DNA of 13,365 nucleotides from a bacterium. GTDB taxonomy: Bacteria; Oederibacteriota; PGYV01; DSBP01. The notes below the pieces were generated by a model. The model ran no database searches. It saw only the letters and a list, made by a program, of their open reading frames with translations, and was not told the DNA's origin. The stretch spans positions 1-13,365 of the forward strand of contig DSBP01000120.1 of assembly GCA_011049465.1 (NCBI GenBank), written 5' to 3'. This document shows, one piece after another, positions 1-6,398 of this stretch. A program made the translations under genes and the position numbers. Numbering within the stretch: the stretch's first letter is position 1; each line of letters opens with the position of its first letter.

Positions 1-92
1 GCGCACAGCAGTCTATCGTGAAATTAACATGATCAGGCCCATGGCAATCAGGGAAATTTTTCGCTGCCTGCCCCGTCCAACCTCAAGTACTG

Positions 93-119
93 CAATTTAC
101 AATTTGGAATTTTCAATTT
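93..119. repeat. AT-rich short direct repeats (CAATTT)
   Basis: The hexamer CAATTT occurs three times, at 93-98, 100-105 and 114-119, with a related GGAATTTT between the second and third copies. It is not a hairpin. It may be simple low-complexity intergenic DNA or the edge of a dispersed repeat; only one locus is visible here. Confidence 0.4.
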
Positions 120-172
120 GCAAGTTAGTGGAAAATTTCAGTTCGCGCGCCTTTCAAACACCGCTCAAATAC

Positions 173-190
173 CGCGGACTGAAGTCCGCG
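173..190. repeat. REP-like perfect palindrome
   Basis: CGCGGACT (173-180) pairs exactly with AGTCCGCG (183-190) around a two-base GA centre, giving an 8-bp GC-rich stem. The minus strand reads GTAGGCGCGGACTTCAGTCC across 177-196, the form of many dispersed extragenic palindromes that I recognise from other bacterial genomes. In several lineages such palindromes are mobilised by REP-associated tyrosine (Y1) transposases. The element sits in the only sizeable non-coding stretch of the window. There is no T-run after either arm, so it is not an obvious intrinsic terminator. I see only one copy in the window, so dispersion is inferred. Confidence 0.6.
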
Positions 191-253
191 CCTACGTTAA
201 ACCAAACAAACATTTGCCGCTTCTGTTTCCGCAGATGCACATGCTGTTAATGC

Positions 254-282
254 TTGATTTAACGGGTGTTTTGTAGTAAATT
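254..282 (+). promoter_or_regulatory. Candidate sigma-70-type promoter for the cyclo-ligase gene
   Basis: TTGATT (254-259) matches the -35 consensus at 4 of 6 positions. TAAATT (277-282) matches the -10 consensus at 4 of 6, and the spacer is 17 bases. A start site about seven bases after the -10 box would fall at or next to the ATG at 289, implying a leaderless or nearly leaderless transcript. This fits the lack of any purine-rich ribosome-binding site before that ATG. The match is modest and could be chance. Confidence 0.35.
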
Positions 283-288
283 CCTCAA

Positions 289-870
289 ATGGACAAACAC
301 AAACTCAGGGCTAAATACAGGGCGCTTCGTAAGAGGGAATGCGGTGAACCCTCTTTAAAATCATCGGCTGTTATCTCATCAAATTTCTTTTCCACTGTCC
401 TGCCTGTTATTCCCGACGGGATTATAATGTGCTATGTTTCCATAAAAGGAGAGGTTGACACTTCAGCGATACTCAAAGAACTTCTTCGCAAAGGCCGCAG
501 CGTCTGCGTCCCCTATCTTAAAGAAAAACGGATTATCCCCTGCCTTATTTCAAAAAGAACCGCCTTCAAAAAATCCGCTTTTGGCATTCCGCAGCCCCGC
601 AGCCTGAAACCCGTAAAATCCCGGGATATCTCCGCAGTAATAACCCCGGGCCTTGCCTTTGACAGAAACGGAAACAGGCTTGGATTTGGCGGGGGGTACT
701 TTGACAGGTTTCTTGCCGCCCTCCCGGCCTCATCCTTAAAAATAGGGACAGCCTTTTCATACCAGATATGCGGCCGCCTGCCGGGCTACGCGCACGATGT
801 TAAAATGGACCTGATTATTACCGAGAAGGGATTTATTGTGCCTGCCGCAGCTTCGCCCGCTTCTTTATGA
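289..870 (+). CDS. fau: 5-formyltetrahydrofolate cyclo-ligase
   Basis: This cytoplasmic enzyme converts 5-formyltetrahydrofolate to 5,10-methenyltetrahydrofolate with ATP, returning the storage or dead-end folate to one-carbon metabolism. The 193-residue protein is the usual family length. Residues 120-142 carry the family signature: PGLAFD, then RLGFGGGYFDRF, the glycine-rich nucleotide/phosphate-binding loop. The basic N-terminus (KHKLRAKYRALRKR) and the C-terminal AHDVKMDLIITE block also fit. The start at 289 is forced by in-frame TAG and TAA codons at 274-279. No Shine-Dalgarno precedes it, so initiation may be leaderless. It is the only plus-strand gene here. Its last 38 bases overlap the end of birA on the opposite strand, leaving no space for a terminator. 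Confidence 0.95.
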   Translation: MDKHKLRAKYRALRKRECGEPSLKSSAVISSNFFSTVLPVIPDGIIMCYVSIKGEVDTSAILKELLRKGRSVCVPYLKEKRIIPCLISKRTAFKKSAFGIPQPRSLKPVKSRDISAVITPGLAFDRNGNRLGFGGGYFDRFLAALPASSLKIGTAFSYQICGRLPGYAHDVKMDLIITEKGFIVPAAASPASL

Positions 871-1474
871 CGGGTTCTCCCGTCTTCACCAGCATCTCAT
901 TCCACAGCGATGTAATTTCAGCCCGCTTCCCCCGCTCAAACCCGGACTCGATGTTTCTCAGGATTTTCAGAAAGAACAATGTTATATCCGCCTCTTTTCC
1001 CGCGGCCTCTTTAAGCGATATTGCCCTGCTCTCAGGCGGTGAATTATTGACATTTATCCCGACTCCCGTCACAACCCTTCCCCTGTAATAATCATTCTCC
1101 GTAAGTATCCCGCAGATTTTTCTTCCGCTGACAATTATGTCATTGGGCCATTTAATACGCGGCTTCACTCCAAAAATTTTCAGCGCCTTGGCAACAGCAA
1201 CGGATGAAAGCATGACATGATAGTACGGCCTCTTGATTTTTTTCGTAAATACAAAAGAAAACCACAACCCCCCTCTTGCCGAGACCCACACAGCGCCGTG
1301 TTTTCCGCGCCCTTTTTCCTGCACATCAGCGGCCGCTATTGTGCCGCCGGGGATATCGCCCTTATACAGAAAACTGTTGGTGGAATCAATCGTGTCAAAA
1401 AATATTATTTTATTCAGCCTTTTGTTTTTCTTTACGGCACGCTCTATGCGCGCCCTGTCCAAGACACTTTGCAT
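833..1474 (-). CDS. birA: Biotin--[acetyl-CoA-carboxylase] ligase, group I, short C-terminus
   Basis: It activates biotin with ATP and transfers it to the lysine of the biotin carboxyl carrier protein of acetyl-CoA carboxylase (and similar enzymes). The catalytic domain is intact: DSTNSF (29-35), the GRGKHG biotinoyl-AMP loop (55-60), KWPND (108-112), RKICGILTE with K119, and GVGINVN (137-143). There is no N-terminal helix-turn-helix, so it should not repress transcription. At 213 residues it is short: family members usually continue with an SH3-like C-terminal domain of about 45 residues, but here only some 20 follow LWNEML. The missing part coincides with the convergent cyclo-ligase gene. 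It is last in the operon, 7 bases after nadC; AGG six bases before the ATG may serve as the binding site. Sharing an operon with accA suits its role. Confidence 0.92.
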   Translation of the reverse strand: MQSVLDRARIERAVKKNKRLNKIIFFDTIDSTNSFLYKGDIPGGTIAAADVQEKGRGKHGAVWVSARGGLWFSFVFTKKIKRPYYHVMLSSVAVAKALKIFGVKPRIKWPNDIIVSGRKICGILTENDYYRGRVVTGVGINVNNSPPESRAISLKEAAGKEADITLFFLKILRNIESGFERGKRAEITSLWNEMLVKTGEPVIKKRAKLRQAQ

Positions 1475-1481
1475 CGCGCGC

Positions 1482-2339
1482 CTAAAAGTCGAACTTAAAA
1501 CTTATGTCTATTGCCTGAGGGGAGTGGGTAACGGAGCCGATGGATACATAATCAACCCTGAGCCTCGCTATATCACCCACCGTATGCATATTGACGCCGC
1601 CCGAGACTTCAATCTTTGCCCTGCACTTTGAGCCCCTTATTCTAGCGACTGCCTTTTCCATCATATCCACGGTCATATTATCAAGCATGATAATGTCGGG
1701 GTGGACGGATATTGCCTTCTCAAGCATCTCAAACGAATCAACCTCAATCTCTATCTTTATGTTTCCCGGAAGAAACCGCCTTAAATCCGTCATTGCCCTG
1801 TCAAGGTCAACAAGTTTTAAGTGGTTGTCTTTTATGAGGACAGCGTCATAAAGCCCCATCCTGTGATTCTCTCCGCCCCCTGTTTTAACCGCGTATTTTT
1901 CAAGAATTCTCAGATTGGGGGTTGTCTTGCGCGTGTCAAGAACAGCCACCTTATACGGCCTTGCTATCTCCACGAATTTTTTTGTCACGGTCGCTATGCC
2001 GGACAGCCGCTGGAGGATATTTAAAGCAAGCCTCTCTCCGGTAAGAAGCGCCCTGGCGCTGCCACGGACAACACCGAGAATATCCCCGTTTTTTATCCTG
2101 TCGCCGTCTTTCTTTTTAAATGTCATCCTTGCTTTTTTATCCAGTTTCAGAAAAACCTTTTTTGCTATCGGCAGCCCGCAAAGAACGCCTATGTCCTTGG
2201 CCTTGAAGACCCCCCTTAAAACCGCCTTTTCAGGCACTATCATATCCGTGGTAATGTCACCCGGCCCGATATCCTCGCGAAGCGCGTTGTCAATTATGGC
2301 ATCCACTTCTTTGGAATATTTCCTCAGCAAATCCTTCAT
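1482..2339 (-). CDS. nadC: Nicotinate-nucleotide pyrophosphorylase (quinolinate phosphoribosyltransferase)
   Basis: It decarboxylates quinolinate and joins it to PRPP, giving nicotinate mononucleotide in de novo NAD synthesis. The 285-residue length is typical. Family features in order are REDIGPGDIT (21-30) in the N-terminal domain, GERLALN (101-107, substrate-binding arginine), DTRKTTP (135-141), GGGENHRMGLYDAVLIKDNH (154-173), IIMLDNM (216-222) and EVSGGVN (244-250), the phosphate-binding end of the barrel. The ATG follows the valS stop by one base, with AAGGCGG just upstream inside valS, so translation is probably coupled. nadA and nadB are not in the window. nadC next to birA is a frequent bacterial arrangement. 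Confidence 0.97.
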   Translation of the reverse strand: MKDLLRKYSKEVDAIIDNALREDIGPGDITTDMIVPEKAVLRGVFKAKDIGVLCGLPIAKKVFLKLDKKARMTFKKKDGDRIKNGDILGVVRGSARALLTGERLALNILQRLSGIATVTKKFVEIARPYKVAVLDTRKTTPNLRILEKYAVKTGGGENHRMGLYDAVLIKDNHLKLVDLDRAMTDLRRFLPGNIKIEIEVDSFEMLEKAISVHPDIIMLDNMTVDMMEKAVARIRGSKCRAKIEVSGGVNMHTVGDIARLRVDYVSIGSVTHSPQAIDISFKFDF

Positions 2340-2340
2340 T

Positions 2341-4974
2341 TTATACCGCCTTTTCCAGAATTATTATAAGTCCCTTCAGCGCTTCCGCGTCAGCCTTCAT
2401 TTTCGCAAGTTTCTCCTCTTCCTCAGCTATTACTTTTACCGGCGCGTTTGCCTTAAAATCCGCGTTTAACAGCTTGCGCTCCACTGATTTAACCCTGGAT
2501 TCAAGTTTTAAGAGCGCCGCGCTTTTCCTTTTTATCAGCCCTGCCGCGTCCTTAATCTGGTCGCCGTTTATCCCGATTTCTCCGGTTCCGGCGGGCTGCC
2601 TTCCGATAAATACGGGCTTCTTTTCCCTTATAAACCCGGAGGCCTTGCCCAGTATTTTTATTATCTCTCCGTATTCTTCCGCGATTTTTGCCGCGTCCGC
2701 CTCAAGGTTCATATAAACCTCTGCCTTTTCACCCGGCCCTATCTCAAGCTCGCCCCTTATGTTTCTTATTGTGTATATGATTCTCATGAGCGTCTCCATC
2801 TCCTCTTTGCAGCCGGCACTGCCGGTCCCGGCTTCGGGCCAGCTCTCCTTCATTATTGTCCCTGTTTTTGCCGCAAGCGGCAGGTTTGAATAAATCTCCT
2901 CCGTGATAAAAGGAATGACAGGATGCATCATTATAATGCTCTCTTTGAGCACCTTTGCCAGCACTTTTTTTACGGTACCCGCGTACTCGGACTCCTCCTT
3001 ATAAATCTCTATCTTTGCCGTCTCTATGTACCAGTCGCAGAAAGAATGCCAAAAAAACTCATACAGGGAGACAGCCGCCTCGGAAAACCTGTACTCTTCA
3101 AGACTGCGTGTTACCCTTTCTATAAGGGAATCGAGCTCGCCGAGTATCCATCGCTCCGGCAGTTTCAGCCCCTCTCTGCCGCCCGAATAGACATCCCCCA
3201 CGCCCCCAAGATTTGATATCGCGAACTTCGAGGCGTTCCATATCTTATTCATAAAAACGCTGTACCCTTTCAGCCGCTCATCAGAAAAGGATATATGCCT
3301 CTGCTGAGTCTCCAGAGCCGCCATGGTATAACGCAACGCGTCGGCTGAATGCGACTCTATTACGCCGAGCGGGTCGACAACATTTCCCTTTGACTTACTC
3401 ATCTTTTTGCCCTGCGCGTCGCAGACAAGGGAATTTATCACAACCGTATGAAACGGCTCTTTGCCCATGAACTTAACGCCTGTCATTATCATTCGCGCGA
3501 CCCAGAAAAAGAGTATATCCCAGCTTGTCACAAGAACCGACGTGGGATAAAACATCTGCAGGTCCTTTGTCTTTTCCGGCCAGCCCAGCGTGGAAAAGGG
3601 CCACAACGCCGAGGAGAACCAGGTATCAAGGACGTCCTCATCCTGCTTAAGCCCCGCGCCCCCGCATTCAGGGCATTTTTCAGGCGCTTCCTTGGCCACA
3701 ACCATACCCCCGCACCCGCAGTAATAGGCGGGAATCCTGTGCCCCCACCACAGCTGCCTTGAAATGCACCAGTCTTTAATGTTCCGCATCCACTCAAAAT
3801 ATACCTTTTCCCACATATCAGGCACAAACTTGACCCGCCCCTCCTCAACAGACCTGATTGCCTCTTTTGCCATGGGGCCCGTCTTTACGAACCACTGCGT
3901 GGATATATAGGGCTCAACCACCGTATCGCACCTGTAACAGTGGCTGACCGCGTGTTTGTGCGGCTCTGTCTTTACAAGCAGGCCCAGGCTGTCAAGCGCC
4001 TCAACAACTCTTTTCCTCGCCTCAAACCTGTCAAGGCCGCTGTATTTCCCCGACTCGCCGGCCTTTTCATTCATGGTTCCGTTCTCATTCATTACATTTA
4101 TAATTTCAAGCTTGTGTCTGGCCCCCACCTCAAAGTCATTGGGGTCATGCGCGGGCGTTATTTTAACAGCGCCCGTGCCAAAATCCTTGTCAACATACGA
4201 ATCCTTTATTATGGGTATCTTTCTTCCTGTTTCAGGCAGTATTACCCGCGTCCCTTCCTTTATATCCACGTATCTTGCGTCTTCGGGATTAACCGCTACA
4301 GCCGTGTCCCCGAGCATGGTCTCCGGCCTTGTTGTCGCGACTTCGATGTACCTTCCTGACCCGTCGGCAAAAGGGTACCTGATATGCCAGAAATTCCCGT
4401 TTATTTCCTTATGAACAGCCTCAATATCGGAGAGGGCCGTCCTGCAGCGCGGGCACCAGTTTATAAGATAATCGCCCCTGTAAATCAACCCCTCCTCATA
4501 TAATGACACAAAGACCTCTTTGACGGCGTTTGAAAGCCCTTCATCCATCGTAAAACGCTCCCGCGTCCAGGCAAGAGAACTACCGAGGCGGCGAAGCTGC
4601 CTCATTATCTCGGCGCCGTATTTCTCCTTCCACTGCCACACCTTTTCCGTGAACTTTTCCCTGCCAAGCTCTTCCTTTGTCTTCTTCTCCTTTTTAAGCT
4701 CCCGCTCAACAACATTCTGCGTGGCTATGCCCGCGTGGTCGCACCCCGGCAGCCACAGGACATTATATCCCCGCGCCCGCTTGTATCGCGCCAGTATGTC
4801 CTGCAGAGTGTTATTCAGAGCGTGCCCCATATGAAGGGAGCCAGTCACATTAGGCGGCGGAATCACTATACTGAAAGGCGGTTTATTTGAAGCCTCCTCA
4901 GGCTCAAAGTATCCGTTTTTTTCCCACTCTTTGTAAATCCTGTTTTCTATGTCTTTCGGCTCATATCTGTCCAA
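2341..4974 (-). CDS. valS: Valyl-tRNA synthetase
   Basis: It charges tRNA-Val with valine and edits misacylated threonine. The 877-residue class I enzyme is complete. HMGH (48-51) follows PPPNVTGSL; the CP1 editing domain carries TTRPETMLGDTAV; four cysteines (C419, C421, C434, C437) form a zinc-knuckle-like insert; KMSKS lies at 524-528; the anticodon-binding helical domain spans roughly 600-780; and the C-terminal coiled-coil arm (about 810-877) includes NADFKANAP. The start is TTG at 4972-4974, supported by GGAGG six bases upstream; no better in-frame ATG precedes the conserved N-terminus. That site lies in a small stem (4977-4991) and a GC hairpin lies further up (5000-5018). It sits 45 bases after the GerMN gene and 1 base before nadC. 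I see no T-box-type leader. Confidence 0.97.
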   Translation of the reverse strand: MDRYEPKDIENRIYKEWEKNGYFEPEEASNKPPFSIVIPPPNVTGSLHMGHALNNTLQDILARYKRARGYNVLWLPGCDHAGIATQNVVERELKKEKKTKEELGREKFTEKVWQWKEKYGAEIMRQLRRLGSSLAWTRERFTMDEGLSNAVKEVFVSLYEEGLIYRGDYLINWCPRCRTALSDIEAVHKEINGNFWHIRYPFADGSGRYIEVATTRPETMLGDTAVAVNPEDARYVDIKEGTRVILPETGRKIPIIKDSYVDKDFGTGAVKITPAHDPNDFEVGARHKLEIINVMNENGTMNEKAGESGKYSGLDRFEARKRVVEALDSLGLLVKTEPHKHAVSHCYRCDTVVEPYISTQWFVKTGPMAKEAIRSVEEGRVKFVPDMWEKVYFEWMRNIKDWCISRQLWWGHRIPAYYCGCGGMVVAKEAPEKCPECGGAGLKQDEDVLDTWFSSALWPFSTLGWPEKTKDLQMFYPTSVLVTSWDILFFWVARMIMTGVKFMGKEPFHTVVINSLVCDAQGKKMSKSKGNVVDPLGVIESHSADALRYTMAALETQQRHISFSDERLKGYSVFMNKIWNASKFAISNLGGVGDVYSGGREGLKLPERWILGELDSLIERVTRSLEEYRFSEAAVSLYEFFWHSFCDWYIETAKIEIYKEESEYAGTVKKVLAKVLKESIIMMHPVIPFITEEIYSNLPLAAKTGTIMKESWPEAGTGSAGCKEEMETLMRIIYTIRNIRGELEIGPGEKAEVYMNLEADAAKIAEEYGEIIKILGKASGFIREKKPVFIGRQPAGTGEIGINGDQIKDAAGLIKRKSAALLKLESRVKSVERKLLNADFKANAPVKVIAEEEEKLAKMKADAEALKGLIIILEKAV

Positions 4975-4976
4975 GG

Positions 4977-4991
4977 ATTTCCTCCGGAAAT
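4977..4991 (-). promoter_or_regulatory. valS ribosome-binding site inside a small hairpin
   Basis: On the minus strand GGAGG (4981-4985) is the valS Shine-Dalgarno and decides the TTG start. It is embedded in a perfect six-base inverted repeat, ATTTCC (4986-4991) and GGAAAT (4977-4982), with a GGA triloop, so part of the site would be paired in the mRNA. The stem is AU-rich and weak; an effect on translation is inference. Confidence 0.55.
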
Positions 4992-4999
4992 TATGTTAT

Positions 5000-5018
5000 G
5001 CGCGCGATTGCCGCGCGC
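5000..5018 (-). other. GC-rich hairpin in the GerMN-valS gap
   Basis: GCGCGCG (5000-5006) and CGCGCGC (5012-5018) form a perfect seven-base stem with a five-base loop, immediately after the GerMN stop codon and about 26 bases before the valS start. No T-run follows on the minus strand, so it is not a standard terminator. It may be an mRNA-processing or stability element between cistrons. A similar GCGCGC hairpin stands before the other TTG-started gene (12976-12992). Confidence 0.55.
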
Positions 5019-5019
5019 C

Positions 5020-5625
5020 TCATTGCAAAACCGGTAAAACCTGCAGCCCGTCTTCAGCGGTTAAAACACCGCCCATGTATATGTGGCCGGAGAGCGTGTC
5101 AACTTCAGCGCCTTCCACAAGCAGCCGCACGCCGCGCACGCCTTCAAAATTATGGATTATTGTGTTTACGACAGAATAAACCGCCATGTATTCCGCGGTT
5201 GTCCCGCCCCTGTGGTTGACCCTGAACTCCTCGGTAAGGTCAACATAGACAACACTGTTTGAATCCATATAAACCTCTTTTATCCCGGTCCCTGCCGGAA
5301 CCGGCCTTACATAGCCCTTTGGCGCGTCCGAGAAAAGCTTTATCAGCGCCTGTTTTATCCTGTTCACAACCGCCTTTGCCTCATAAATCTCCGCTTCAAG
5401 CACCCTGAAAAAATCAGATTCCGCGTCCCCCAGAAAGATGCTTATCTTTATCAGGTTGTCCCCTTCACTGTAAAGCGCTCCGTATGCCGCGTCATCCTGT
5501 GCTTTTTTCCCGCTTAAGGCCGCCCCCCCGGAGAAAAACAAATAGGCCGCAATGATTACAGCTGCCAGCGCCGCAGCCGTAATAACAACAGAAATCAGCC
5601 TGTTTTTTCCCGCTCCCGGCTTCAT
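5020..5625 (-). CDS. Membrane-anchored GerMN-domain protein
   Basis: The 201-residue protein has an N-terminal membrane anchor (about 11-32), a short linker, and a GerMN (spore germination/sporulation GerM-type) domain over about 58-185. The most typical part is VYVDLTEEFRVNHRGG (126-141), followed by TAEYMAVYSVVNTI and VRLLVEGAE. The domain would face the periplasm. In Bacillus the GerM protein helps a peptidoglycan-spanning channel form at sporulation, but single-GerMN proteins are widespread in non-sporulating bacteria, often beside amidases, where their role is unsettled. Its ATG overlaps the amidase stop (ATGA), with AAGGTG just upstream, so the two are likely co-translated and cooperate at the cell wall. 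Exact function is not known. Confidence 0.85.
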   Translation of the reverse strand: MKPGAGKNRLISVVITAAALAAVIIAAYLFFSGGAALSGKKAQDDAAYGALYSEGDNLIKISIFLGDAESDFFRVLEAEIYEAKAVVNRIKQALIKLFSDAPKGYVRPVPAGTGIKEVYMDSNSVVYVDLTEEFRVNHRGGTTAEYMAVYSVVNTIIHNFEGVRGVRLLVEGAEVDTLSGHIYMGGVLTAEDGLQVLPVLQ

Positions 5626-6398
5626 CTTTCACCTTCCGCGTCGCGCAGGTAGTGTACTATTCCCTCTTTAAGATGATATGCTATTTTGTTTATCACTTTG
5701 GAGTCCTTTAACTGTGACAGGTCATACCTGTTATTCATATTGCCCAGTTCCACTATTACCGCGGGCATGGTAACCCCCCTAAGAAGAACGGAATCTATTC
5801 CCTTTTCCCGGCGGGCTCCCAGAGGAAGCACGTCATTATCTCCTGCTGCGGCCCTTGAGCTGTCTTCAGACAGCAGCGCGGCCTGCATGTACCTCGTTAT
5901 TGTCGTTGAGAGTTCCCTTGATTTTTCCGTGAATTCAGCCTGGGCAGAATCCCATGGCTTTAACCCTCCGCCGGCAGCATGCTGCGGCTTCCGGTTATAC
6001 GCCATATAATAAACCTTGTATCCGCCCACATCAGGAGAATCATACCAGTCGCAATGGAGTGATATAAAGATGGAACCGGCGTTTGCGTTTGCAGATCCGG
6101 CGCGGTTTTCCGCAGTTATATAATCATCCTCTTCCCTTGTCAGAAAAACGCTTATGTCCTTTTCCGTTTTCTCCAGCTTTTCCTTCAGTTTTTTTGCCGT
6201 TTCAAGGGTTATTGTTTTTTCAAACGCCCCTCCGGCGGCTATTCCCCAGTCACCGCCCCCGTGCCCGGGGTCTATAACGACAATGTGTTTTTTTTCGGCA
6301 TCAAGGTCAACAACAGGCGGAAACATTTCCGCGGCAACGGCGGAAAAGGCCGGAACCAGAAAGAACAGCACCGCAAGAAGTTTAAGCCGGGTTTTCAT
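5622..6398 (-). CDS. N-acetylmuramoyl-L-alanine amidase (Amidase_3, AmiC-like)
   Basis: It is a zinc enzyme that cuts the bond between muramic acid and the stem peptide of peptidoglycan, probably in the periplasm. From the start chosen the protein has 258 residues: signal peptide 1-23 ending AVAA, then the catalytic domain to about 250. Zinc ligands are H46 in DPGHGG, E60 in FEKT and H115 in SLHCD; the catalytic glutamate is E217 in VELGN. The usual SIHAN motif is replaced by SLHCD. An in-frame ATG at 6452 would add 18 residues before the signal peptide and extend the overlap with accA to 71 bases; it has AGAGAG upstream, so it is a real alternative. ATG 6398 gives a clean signal peptide and a 17-base overlap. 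No SPOR or LysM domain is present. Confidence 0.9.
   Translation of the reverse strand: MKTRLKLLAVLFFLVPAFSAVAAEMFPPVVDLDAEKKHIVVIDPGHGGGDWGIAAGGAFEKTITLETAKKLKEKLEKTEKDISVFLTREEDDYITAENRAGSANANAGSIFISLHCDWYDSPDVGGYKVYYMAYNRKPQHAAGGGLKPWDSAQAEFTEKSRELSTTITRYMQAALLSEDSSRAAAGDNDVLPLGARREKGIDSVLLRGVTMPAVIVELGNMNNRYDLSQLKDSKVINKIAYHLKEGIVHYLRDAEGER

Larger units (their letters stand above)
1..288. other. Non-coding leader region upstream of the cyclo-ligase gene
   Basis: No convincing gene is seen here. A 73-codon open frame at 29-250 on the plus strand has no recognisable protein features and runs through repeat sequence, so I do not call it. On the minus strand, positions 10-90 can be read as a short hydrophobic tail ending in TAG, but a stop lies just upstream near position 99 and there is no start codon with a ribosome-binding site. 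The stretch holds a CAATTT-rich patch (93-119), a REP-like palindrome (173-190) and a candidate promoter (254-282). Positions 1-90 remain unexplained; a small RNA or the tail of a neighbouring gene cannot be excluded. Confidence 0.6.

Noticed and set aside
1..90. 6S RNA gene upstream of the cyclo-ligase, as in proteobacteria
   Set aside because: I could not recognise the long closing stem and central bubble of 6S RNA; only synteny suggests it. Kept as an open question, not a call.
29..250. Possible 73-residue plus-strand protein
   Set aside because: It crosses the CAATTT repeats and the palindrome, has no hydrophobic or domain pattern, and has no ribosome-binding site.
4975..5019. T-box leader for valS
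   Set aside because: The gap is 45 bases with no T-box sequence and no terminator/antiterminator pair. T-boxes are mostly found in Firmicutes and relatives.
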